From JANXQE01 sp035651635 (GTDB lineage: Bacteria; Verrucomicrobiota; Verrucomicrobiia; Limisphaerales; UBA8199), in the NCBI GenBank assembly GCA_035651635.1, contig DASRFK010000199.1, positions 1 to 27,650 of the forward strand: a stretch of 27,650 bases of DNA, read 5' to 3'. Positions 21,712 through 27,650 of this stretch are shown here, one piece after another. The translations under genes and the position numbers were made by a program. Positions within the stretch are counted from its first letter, which is position 1. Each line of letters begins with the position of its first letter. The notes under the pieces were generated by a model. It made no database searches, was not told the origin of the DNA, and saw only the letters and a program-made list of their open reading frames with translations.

Positions 21712-23394
21712 ATGCCACAGAAATCGCGCGACGAAATCCTCGAGCAGGACATGCGCGATCTGCACCGCCTCGGTTACGCTCAGCAGTTGTTCCGGCAGAT
21801 GGGCGGATTTTCCAACTTCGCTATTTCATTTTCCATCATTTCGATTCTGACCGGGGCGATTTTGCTGTTCGGGTTCGGGCTTCGCTTCGCAGGGCCGATC
21901 GTGAACTCGGTAGGCTGGCCCGTGGTCAGCTTGCTGGTGCTATGCGTGGCGGCCTCGATGGCCGAACTAGCGTCAGCCTATCCGACTGCCGGCGGTCTGT
22001 ACTTCTGGGCGTATCGTCTCGGGGGACGTCGCTGGGCCTGGACCACTGCCTGGTTCAATATGATCGGCCAGGTGACTACCACCGCGGGAGTTAACATTGG
22101 CGTGTCAATTTATGCCGTCGGCGCCGTCACGCGGATGTTCAACTTGCCTGCGGACACCCCGATCCCCGTATTTGGCGCTCTGAATAACTGGTATTTCTAC
22201 GTTTTCATTATGGTCCTGATCACCCTGCCGCAGGCGCTTATCAATCTCCTGGGCATTCGCGTCACCGCACGGTTGAACAACCTCAGTGTTTGGTGGCATA
22301 TCGCCGGTGTGGCAGTGATCGCTCTGGCTCTTACATTTTTGGGCCGAACCCATCACCCGCTCAGCTACGCCTTTCAGATCGTCAAAACGACCAATCCTTA
22401 CGATTTTTCTTCGGCGGAGATTGCCACAGGCGTGACCGCGCCCGCCCTTTACCTCGGCAATCCAATTACGCAAAAGCCCTTATTTGTCCTGCCCTCGCCG
22501 CTGTTCGCCATGTTCCCAGCCTTGGGGCATCTGTACCAAACCGCTCCAATCTGGCTTTTGTTAGGGATCGGGTTGCTACAAGCGCAATGGACGTACACCG
22601 GCTTCGACGCATCCGCTCACATGGCGGAAGAAACTTGCAGGGCGCGCCTTAACTCGGCTTGGGGCGTTTTTCTGTCGGTCGCGGTTTCCGCTGTGGCGGG
22701 TTACGTGATGTTGATGATCCTGACCCTTTCGATCACCGACATTCCGGCGACCGCCACCGACCCTTACCCGGTCCTCAAAATCGCCTACGATAATCTGCCC
22801 CGATTTTGGGCGAATTTCATCGCGGTGATTATTGCTGGCGCCATGTGGCTCTGCGGGCTCTCTTGTATCACCAGCATGAGCCGGATGTGGTTTGCTTTCG
22901 CGCGGGATGGCGGGATGCCCGGCCACAGCTTCATCCGCCGGATTCATCCACGCTGGCGGACACCCGCCAATTCAATCCTGGTTACTTGCGCTTTGGCGGT
23001 GCTGATATTGCTCTGGGCTGGAGCTTACTTTGTCGTAACCGCCATTTGCGTGATTATGTTGTATTGGGCTTATGGAATCCCAATTTTTCTCAATGTCCGG
23101 AACAAGCTCCGGCGGTCCGGCGAGTATACCCAGGCGGAAACGGCTCCCTGGAATTTGAAGAAATGGGGTGTGGCGTTGAATCTGATTTCAGTTTTGTGGA
23201 TCGCCATCATTTCCTTGTTCCTGGTGCTGCCGCCCAATGAACTTGTCCTCTGGACCACCGTCTTGGTTTGCCTGTTTATGTTTCTTTATTGGAAGCTGGA
23301 CGTGACCAGGCGCTTCACCGGCCCAACACCGGTTGACGAAAGTGAGTTGCGCAGGATTGAATTAGAAATGGCTGCGCAGCGTCCACCACATTAA
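21712..23394 (+). CDS. APC-superfamily amino acid permease
   Basis: The 560-residue membrane protein has about 12 hydrophobic segments, the first at about 36-58. The N-terminal QLFRQMGGFSNFAISFSIISILTG and the following PTAGGLYFWAYRLGG are strong marks of the amino acid/GABA permease (ACT/Bat1-like) branch of the APC family. The conserved YTGFDASAHMAEET loop (about 301-314) belongs to the mid-protein transport core. Such proteins move amino acids or polyamines in symport with protons or sodium across the inner membrane; the specific substrate is not deducible. The charged tail (ESELRRIELEMAAQRPPH) is cytoplasmic. It stands alone, divergent from xseB-dxs. Confidence 0.9.
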   Translation: MPQKSRDEILEQDMRDLHRLGYAQQLFRQMGGFSNFAISFSIISILTGAILLFGFGLRFAGPIVNSVGWPVVSLLVLCVAASMAELASAYPTAGGLYFWAYRLGGRRWAWTTAWFNMIGQVTTTAGVNIGVSIYAVGAVTRMFNLPADTPIPVFGALNNWYFYVFIMVLITLPQALINLLGIRVTARLNNLSVWWHIAGVAVIALALTFLGRTHHPLSYAFQIVKTTNPYDFSSAEIATGVTAPALYLGNPITQKPLFVLPSPLFAMFPALGHLYQTAPIWLLLGIGLLQAQWTYTGFDASAHMAEETCRARLNSAWGVFLSVAVSAVAGYVMLMILTLSITDIPATATDPYPVLKIAYDNLPRFWANFIAVIIAGAMWLCGLSCITSMSRMWFAFARDGGMPGHSFIRRIHPRWRTPANSILVTCALAVLILLWAGAYFVVTAICVIMLYWAYGIPIFLNVRNKLRRSGEYTQAETAPWNLKKWGVALNLISVLWIAIISLFLVLPPNELVLWTTVLVCLFMFLYWKLDVTRRFTGPTPVDESELRRIELEMAAQRPPH

Positions 23395-23485
23395 CGTGCT
23401 GCTCGTGTCGGCGGGAGAGACCTGGTTGTGAAAAGTCTTTGACTCTCGGCAGGGCTGTGAGAATTTAGCGCCAATTCATAACCTT

Positions 23486-23917
23486 ATGACAAAACGACTT
23501 GTGATTCTGTATGCTGCCGCCGCATTGGGCTTTGGCGTCCTGGTCAGCACCGCGGCAGAAAAGGCTAAAACCTCGGTCGATGTTAGTAAATTGCCGCCGG
23601 CATCGGACCGGAAAGACGTAAGCTATGAGGGGGATATCAAGCCGATTTTCGAGAAAGCTTGCACCAGTTGCCATGGGCCAGAAAAGGCCAAAGGCAAACT
23701 GCGGTTGGACAGCCTCGCCGCTGCCCTCAAGGGAGGGGAAGATGGCAAGGTCATCGAGCCCGGCCATAGTGCCGACAGTGTGCTCGTGCACAATGTGGCC
23801 CATTTGGGTGATCCGGACGACTACATGCCCCCGCCGAAGAATAAGACTGGCATCAAGCAATTGACGCCCGAACAGATTGGTCTGATCCGGGCCTGGATTG
23901 ATCACGGGGCTAAATAG
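23486..23917 (+). CDS. Exported monoheme cytochrome c, PSCyt1 type
   Basis: The 143-residue protein has a signal peptide (MTKRLVILYAAAALGFGVLV, cleavage near STA-AE). The heme motif is CTSCH (59-63), preceded by VSYEGDIKPIFEKAC, the standard opening of PSCyt1 (planctomycete-type cytochrome c) domains; MPPPKNKTGIKQLTPEQIGLIRAWIDHGA supplies the distal Met and final helix. In Planctomycetes and Verrucomicrobia this domain is usually fused to larger surface enzymes; here it is free-standing. It probably carries electrons in the periplasm. TTGACT at 23439-23444 might be a -35, but no good -10 follows. A G/C palindrome (CTCCCCGCGGGGAG) lies after the stop, near 23975-23990. Confidence 0.9.
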   Translation: MTKRLVILYAAAALGFGVLVSTAAEKAKTSVDVSKLPPASDRKDVSYEGDIKPIFEKACTSCHGPEKAKGKLRLDSLAAALKGGEDGKVIEPGHSADSVLVHNVAHLGDPDDYMPPPKNKTGIKQLTPEQIGLIRAWIDHGAK

Positions 23918-24035
23918 GGACGGTAATCCCTCTTGGGACCATGAACGGGAATGGCCCCAAACAGGTCTGCCTCTCCTCCCCGCGGGGAGAGGACCGGGGA
24001 CGGCAGGCTTTCAGATGCACTGTCCATAGAGTTTC

Positions 24036-24122
24036 AGATGTCGGATTTCCCATCTGCGGTCGCCCTGAATCCGTGGGGGATCGTCTGTTGTCCCCGCAGA
24101 TTCTGGGCAACTGCAGATGGAA
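24036..24122 (+). repeat. Dispersed CATCTGCGGTCGCCC repeat, copy 2
   Basis: CCCATCTGCGGTCGCCCTGA starts at 24049, followed by ATCCGTGGGGG; after a short spacer comes CCCCGCAGATTCTGGGC, then CTGCAGATGG. It matches copy 1 at 7305-7365 (opposite strand) and contains an internal inverted CATCTGC/GCAGATG pair. It fills most of the gap between the cytochrome and ferredoxin genes. Confidence 0.68.
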
Positions 24123-24154
24123 GAGCCCAGAGGAGGCCCATTCACTGAAAACCC

Positions 24155-24520
24155 ATGAATAGCGACTTGGCCGCCGCGGCAAAATCCCTCGGACTTGCCA
24201 AATATCGCCGGCACATTTTTCTGTGCGCCGATCAGACCGAACCCAAATGCGCAGCTCAAGCGACCGGCCTTGAGGCCTGGGAATATCTCAAGAGACGTCT
24301 CAAGGAACTCGATTTGGTTGGACCCGATCCTTTGGTGTACCGCACGAAAGCCAATTGCCTGCGCGTGTGCATCCGCGGTCCCATTGCAGTGGTTTACCCC
24401 GAAGGCACCTGGTACCACTCCTGCACCCCGTCGGTCCTGGAGCGCATCATCCAGGAACACCTCATTGGCGGACGCGTTGTGGAAGACTTCGCCTTTGCGC
24501 AAAATCCATGCAGCGCGTGA
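24155..24520 (+). CDS. Thioredoxin-like [2Fe-2S] ferredoxin
   Basis: The 121-residue cytoplasmic protein has the cluster ligands of the thioredoxin-fold [2Fe-2S] family: Cys24 and Cys32 (HIFLCADQTEPKC) and Cys68 and Cys72 (NCLRVC), with the following GPIAVVYPEGTWYHSCTP that is highly conserved in these ferredoxins and in the NuoE C-terminal domain. Length is normal (about 100-120). No signal peptide. It would carry electrons for an unknown partner. The ATG at 24155 has no clear ribosome site. Confidence 0.92.
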   Translation: MNSDLAAAAKSLGLAKYRRHIFLCADQTEPKCAAQATGLEAWEYLKRRLKELDLVGPDPLVYRTKANCLRVCIRGPIAVVYPEGTWYHSCTPSVLERIIQEHLIGGRVVEDFAFAQNPCSA

Positions 24521-24540
24521 AGGTGTGATGAGCTGTTCAA

Positions 24541-24660
24541 CCACCGATAGACACAGATGAACACGGATAAAAATAGCTTTTGCCGCCAACCGGGTTCTGA
24601 ATTGGCCTCACGTTAAGGCCGCCGCCGAGGGTTTGTTGCTGCCGTTTTATCCGTGAGAAT
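24541..24660. repeat. Inverted-repeat segment with CACAGATGAACACGGAT words
   Basis: CACGGATAAAA (24562-24572) recurs inverted as TTTTATCCGTG (24645-24655), a perfect 11-bp pair about 70 bp apart. The left arm is preceded by loosely repeated CCGATAGACACAGATGAACA, a style of intergenic DNA also hinted at near 935-965. No reading frame is present between the ferredoxin and HAD genes. Confidence 0.5.
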
Positions 24661-24696
24661 CAGTTTTCTTCTGGTTCTATCTTCCTCGCCAACGCC

Positions 24697-25350
24697 TCAC
24701 GCCTGCTCCCGCAACAGGAGTTCGCCGATTTGTTCGTACGTACCCACCACCTCCGTTGCGTTTCCCAGTTCCGCTGCCGGATGTGTATTCGTAATGGCAA
24801 TCACGCGCATTCCGGCGGCCAAACCAGCTGCCACCCCGGGCTTGGAATCTTCCACCACCCAGCATTCCCGCGCTTGCACGCCCAGTAATCGAGCCGCATG
24901 AAGGAAAATATCCGGCGCCGGTTTGCCGTGCTTTACTTCCGAGGAGGTAGTCACAACGGAAAAAAATCTCCTTAGCTCTCGAAAACGCAGAACCTCATTG
25001 ACGACCAAGGGTTCAGAACCGGAAGCCAGCCCCAGCTTATATTTGGCCGCTAGCCTTTCAATCAGCTCCGGCAGGCCTTCGAACAAAGGTTGCTCACGGC
25101 GCAAAATTTCCAAAACCCGTTCCCGTTTCATCGCCAGCAGGTCCTCGAGGCTATGGGCCGGTTGATGGCGCGTGACAAAATCCACCCAGAGCTCACGGTC
25201 CGTCCGTCCCACATACTTGGCGAACTGGATTCCATGCTTATCTCCGTAACCCAATTCCGTGACCACTTCGAGGAAGGCACGTTCGTGCCGGGGTTCGCTA
25301 TCGACGATCACCCCATCCATGTCGAAAATCACCGCTCGGACTCGGGTCAT
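24697..25350 (-). CDS. HAD-superfamily sugar-phosphatase/mutase-like hydrolase
   Basis: The 217-residue cytoplasmic protein has the full HAD set: motif I FDMDGVIVDSE with nucleophile Asp10 and Asp12, motif II LASGS near 108-112, motif III Lys in EVKHGKPAPDIF and motif IV VVEDSKPGVAAGLAAGM. The helical cap between motifs I and II is of subtype IA, as in beta-phosphoglucomutase, phosphoglycolate phosphatase and 2-deoxyglucose-6-phosphatase. The exact substrate cannot be named. Its ATG overlaps the EVE gene stop by 4 nt (25347-25350), so the two are translationally coupled, with EVE first. Confidence 0.88.
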   Translation of the reverse strand: MTRVRAVIFDMDGVIVDSEPRHERAFLEVVTELGYGDKHGIQFAKYVGRTDRELWVDFVTRHQPAHSLEDLLAMKRERVLEILRREQPLFEGLPELIERLAAKYKLGLASGSEPLVVNEVLRFRELRRFFSVVTTSSEVKHGKPAPDIFLHAARLLGVQARECWVVEDSKPGVAAGLAAGMRVIAITNTHPAAELGNATEVVGTYEQIGELLLREQA

Positions 25351-25763
25351 GGCTCGCTGGTATTGCCAAGCTTAAGAATCCGCTGAAACGCGGCTTTCGC
25401 GAGTGGTTGAACCGAAAGGCGGCTGTGTGTTACCAGCGCAATACTCTGCAGCAGTTTATCGGACTTGATGGTCTCGAGACTAACCGGCTCGTTCAGCGCC
25501 TTCACTGGCGCCAGGTCGACACCGGACCAATCCCCTTCCTTCGCCGTGGGATCGGCATAGGCCTCTTTTACCACCCTGGCGATGCCCACCACCTGCTTGT
25601 CAGTGACGCTGTGATAGTACAGCACCGGGTCGTCTTTCTTCATGGCCCGCAGATTATTGCGCGCCTGAAAATTCCTCACACCGGTCCAGGCAGTGCGGCC
25701 GTCTTTGACAAAATCGGCCCACGAGTACGTCTCCGGTTCCTGCTTTACCAGCCAATATTGCAC
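25347..25763 (-). CDS. EVE-domain protein (THYN1-like)
   Basis: The 138-residue protein is a stand-alone EVE domain: MQYWLVKQEPETYSWADF at the start, WTGVRNFQARNNLRAMKKDDPVLYYHS (25-51), and GIARVVKEAYADPTA. EVE domains belong to the PUA-like superfamily and bind modified bases in DNA or RNA; some have been linked to restriction systems that recognise modified DNA. This stand-alone form is widespread and need not be defensive. It is followed by a HAD phosphatase in the same operon; no link between the two is known to me. Confidence 0.9.
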   Translation of the reverse strand: MQYWLVKQEPETYSWADFVKDGRTAWTGVRNFQARNNLRAMKKDDPVLYYHSVTDKQVVGIARVVKEAYADPTAKEGDWSGVDLAPVKALNEPVSLETIKSDKLLQSIALVTHSRLSVQPLAKAAFQRILKLGNTSEP

Positions 25764-25800
25764 GGGCCAAATGTGAATCTTGAAACCCGCTTAGTCACGC

Positions 25801-25827
25801 TTGAATTGAAAGGAGCATTCCCATAAT
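25801..25827 (+). promoter_or_regulatory. Possible promoter of the YggS-type gene
   Basis: TTGAAT (25801-25806) and CATAAT (25822-25827, 5 of 6 consensus) are 15 bp apart, giving a leader of about 35 nt before the ATG at 25869. The spacing is short. It lies in the 105-bp divergent gap between the EVE gene and this gene. Confidence 0.35.
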
Positions 25828-25868
25828 TCTCTATTCAGCCTCAGCCGAACTGGATAGCTTTTTTGGCG

Positions 25869-26561
25869 ATGGACCTTGCCGTCAATCTAACGAAAATCCA
25901 GGAGCGCATCGCCGCCGCCTGCGCGCGTGTCTCTCGGGACCCGCGCACCGTCACATTGCTGGCGGTGACAAAAAATCAGTCACCCGACACTGTCAACGAA
26001 GCCGCTCGACTTGGTTTGTCTCTTTTTGGGGAAAACAAGGTGCAGGAAGCCAAGAACAAAATCCCGCTCTGCTCGGGCCGATTGAGCTGGCACATGATTG
26101 GGCATCTTCAAAGCAACAAGGCCCGCGAGGCCGTCACTCTGTTCTCAATGATCCAGAGCGTGGATAGCCTGCACCTGGCCGGTGAGCTCAACAAGCGGGC
26201 GGAGCAAGCATCCAAAACTTTGCCGATTCTGCTCGAGGTAAATGTCGTGGGCGAGGCCAGCAAGTTTGGCTATCAGCCCGAACAACTGCTCCTCGAACTG
26301 GCGAGCCTCAATGCGCTTTCCCGCCTCGAAATTCACGGCCTGATGACCGTTCCTCCCTGGACGCCGTTGCCCGAGCGGGTACGGCCGGTATTTCGCAAGC
26401 TGCGAGAGATCAAGGCGCAGTGCGAGCAGATCCTCGGCGCGCCCCTGCCCCATTTGAGCATGGGTATGACCGGCGATTTTGAAGTGGCCATCGAAGAGGG
26501 AGCCACGATCGTGCGCATCGGGACCGCGCTGTTTGGAGAGCGGGCGAAAAAGGAGCGGTGA
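25869..26561 (+). CDS. YggS/PLPBP family PLP homeostasis protein
   Basis: The protein has 230 residues from ATG at 25869; an in-frame TTG six bases upstream is less likely. The fold-type III PLP site is LLAVTKNQS with Lys35, followed by FGENKVQEA, WHMIGHLQSNKAREA (about 75-89), IQSVDSL and, near the end, LSMGMTGDFEVAIEEGATIVRIGTALFGER, all standard for YggS/PROSC. The family has no enzymatic reaction; it carries PLP and keeps vitamin B6 and branched amino acid pools balanced. Length is usual. It converges with the DUF6600-like gene across a large hairpin. Confidence 0.94.
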   Translation: MDLAVNLTKIQERIAAACARVSRDPRTVTLLAVTKNQSPDTVNEAARLGLSLFGENKVQEAKNKIPLCSGRLSWHMIGHLQSNKAREAVTLFSMIQSVDSLHLAGELNKRAEQASKTLPILLEVNVVGEASKFGYQPEQLLLELASLNALSRLEIHGLMTVPPWTPLPERVRPVFRKLREIKAQCEQILGAPLPHLSMGMTGDFEVAIEEGATIVRIGTALFGERAKKER

Positions 26562-26590
26562 CGCAGGTGCAATGTAGCTTCACCTCTCTC

Positions 26591-26714
26591 CAAATCCGAA
26601 ACTCGAAATCCGAAGGCCGAAAGAAACCCGAAGACCGAAGACCGAATCTAAGGTTCGCGTGCGCTCCGGTCTTCTTTTGATCTTCGGGCCCCCTTTTTTC
26701 GGGTTTCGGCCTTC
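26591..26714. repeat. Large hairpin of CCGAA repeats, probable bidirectional terminator
   Basis: Degenerate CCGAA/ACCGAAG repeats (26595-26647) fold back on their right-hand complement in nested perfect helices: GAAGGCCGAAA 26612-26622 with 26704-26714, CCCGAAGA 26627-26634 with 26681-26688, and GAAGACCG 26637-26644 with 26667-26674. A T-run follows on the + side (ACTTTTATTG). It sits between two convergent genes and shares AAATCCGAAACTCGAA with 3398-3440. Confidence 0.68.
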
Positions 26715-26720
26715 AGACTT

Positions 26721-27650
26721 TTATTGTCCATCTTTTTCATGATCTCGGCCTTCGCGCGGCGGGGCCGCTTTCGCCTCAGGTGCAATCGGCCTCTGCGACG
26801 GGGTTGCTGGTTCTACGCGCGGCGCGGCTTCGGCAGCTCGATGAGTTGCCTCGGGTCGGCGCGGGATCTGGGCCTCCGGTCGGCCCTGCTCACGGCCAGT
26901 TGGGGGGAGTGCCCGTTCATGCGGAACGGGAGCTGGCGTCGTCACCTCCGGCACACTCTGACGCGGGCGCTCAACCGGCTGCCGAGGAACTTCCTTCGGT
27001 GCGGGTTGCGGCTGCGGCACTTCTTTGGGTGCAGGCTGCGGGGCAGGGGCCTCGCGGTAAATTCGTTGTTCCTGTCGGCCAGTGGCTGGCGGCTGCGCGA
27101 CAGGAGCTTCGCGATAAAGACGCTGCTGCTCGCGGCCGGTTCCATGTTGCACCGGCGCCTCGTTGGCGCGCGGTTGTTGCGTCGTTGCACGCTCAGTCGG
27201 TGCGCGTCGCGTCGAATCAGGCACACGGGTTTGCTGGACGAGCTCGCGAACAGGCCGTTCCGTGAACTTTGTTCCGATGGCCCTCTGAATCGGTTCGACG
27301 CCGGGCCCGCGATTGATGACGATACGCCTGGACCCGCCGCCCCAGTCGCGAGTTTCAGTTCGGAAACCTCCAACGGGCCGGCTTCGCGAAAATATGCGGG
27401 TGTCGTTGAAGACCAACTCTCGCGGTGCCAGTCGGTCGTGGAAGTGATGGACATCCACAAATACGAAGGAGGTGTCGGCCACGGCAACGCCGCCAGGTCC
27501 GCAGGGCGCCCAGCCGATATAATCCGGGGCTTGGCGCCAAACGACCCATGCGGGTGCCCATTCGGTTCCCGGCAACCATACCCAGCCATAACTCGGATCA
27601 TAAACCCACTGGCCATAATGAAAACAAGCCCAACCCCACGGTTCATCGCT
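26721..27650 (-). CDS. C-terminal part of a DUF6600-like secreted protein (5' truncated)
   Basis: The frame is open from the stop at 26721 to the right edge, at least 309 residues; the in-window TTG at 27575 is not its start. The first visible 70 residues have the repeated aromatic pattern YGQWVYDPSYGWVWLPG, then EWAPAWVVWR and YIGWAPCGPGG, characteristic of DUF6600-type proteins, which are often exported and carry a FecR-like or beta-rich N-terminus. From about residue 105 the chain is low-complexity, rich in Pro, Arg, Gln and Glu, with internal repeats: EQQRLYREAP/EQRIYREAP and QPAPKEVP twice. This tail is probably disordered and may bind polymer or wall. Function unknown. Confidence 0.78.
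   Translation of the reverse strand, partial: SDEPWGWACFHYGQWVYDPSYGWVWLPGTEWAPAWVVWRQAPDYIGWAPCGPGGVAVADTSFVFVDVHHFHDRLAPRELVFNDTRIFSRSRPVGGFRTETRDWGGGSRRIVINRGPGVEPIQRAIGTKFTERPVRELVQQTRVPDSTRRAPTERATTQQPRANEAPVQHGTGREQQRLYREAPVAQPPATGRQEQRIYREAPAPQPAPKEVPQPQPAPKEVPRQPVERPRQSVPEVTTPAPVPHERALPPTGREQGRPEAQIPRRPEATHRAAEAAPRVEPATPSQRPIAPEAKAAPPREGRDHEKDGQ

Noticed and set aside
24011..24589. 192-codon minus-strand frame across the ferredoxin gene
   Set aside because: It runs antisense to a clear [2Fe-2S] ferredoxin and includes repeat DNA at one end.
25347..25763. EVE-domain gene as part of a modification-dependent restriction system
   Set aside because: The protein is a lone EVE domain with a HAD phosphatase neighbour; no nuclease or methyltransferase is in reach.
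26780..27265. 161-codon + strand frame opposite the DUF6600-like tail
   Set aside because: It is the antisense of a low-complexity Pro/Arg/Gln region, which commonly leaves long spurious frames.

Overview
The window looks like chromosome from a member of the Verrucomicrobiota, probably a soil or freshwater lineage near Pedosphaera/Limisphaerales. This is inferred, not proven. The grounds are a secreted protein ending in the SRFYRL-type tail common in that phylum, a PSCyt1-type (planctomycete-like) cytochrome c, a Tat-exported NIPSNAP protein, start codons mostly without a clear Shine-Dalgarno sequence, and gene gaps crowded with several families of short palindromic repeats. No transposase, prophage, CRISPR array, tRNA or rRNA was found.

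Layout. Positions 1-820: the 3' end of an unidentified gene and a YlbF-like gene. Positions 821-2413: no credible protein gene. About 900 bp here (1313-2214, + strand) folds by eye into a dense series of perfect or near-perfect helices, several with GNRA loops and at least two candidate pseudoknots. It ends in a 14-bp GC-rich hairpin and a T-rich run. I read it as an independent large structured non-coding RNA of a family I do not recognise, and it is the most interesting object in the window. Positions 2414-7271: cysK, a secreted M23 peptidase, the RNase P RNA gene rnpB, and a secreted GHL10-type glycosidase converging on rnpB. Positions 7745-11548: smc. Positions 11549-14100: repeat-rich, with a small exported or membrane pair (Cys-rich protein and DUF2231 protein) and a NIPSNAP protein.

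Positions 14101-17380: a compact operon of a YtrA-type GntR repressor, an ABC ATPase and an ABC permease. The genes overlap by 4 nt, and a palindromic operator sits on the promoter -10 region. Positions 17630-21471 (minus strand): NADP isocitrate dehydrogenase, then the xseB-dxs pair with a 4-nt overlap. A 246-bp inverted-repeat element lies between icd and dxs and supplies the dxs stop codon. Positions 21712-24520: an APC permease, a cytochrome c and a thioredoxin-like [2Fe-2S] ferredoxin. Positions 24697-27650: a HAD phosphatase overlapping an EVE-domain gene, a YggS-type PLP protein, and a truncated secreted DUF6600-like protein.

Most protein genes are housekeeping (cysteine synthesis, chromosome condensation, TCA cycle, isoprenoid precursors, PLP homeostasis). 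The unusual content lies in the non-coding DNA: the large RNA candidate, an RNase P RNA with an extended 3'-side helix, and at least six kinds of intergenic repeat. All helices and repeats were found by reading; no folding or database search was run.
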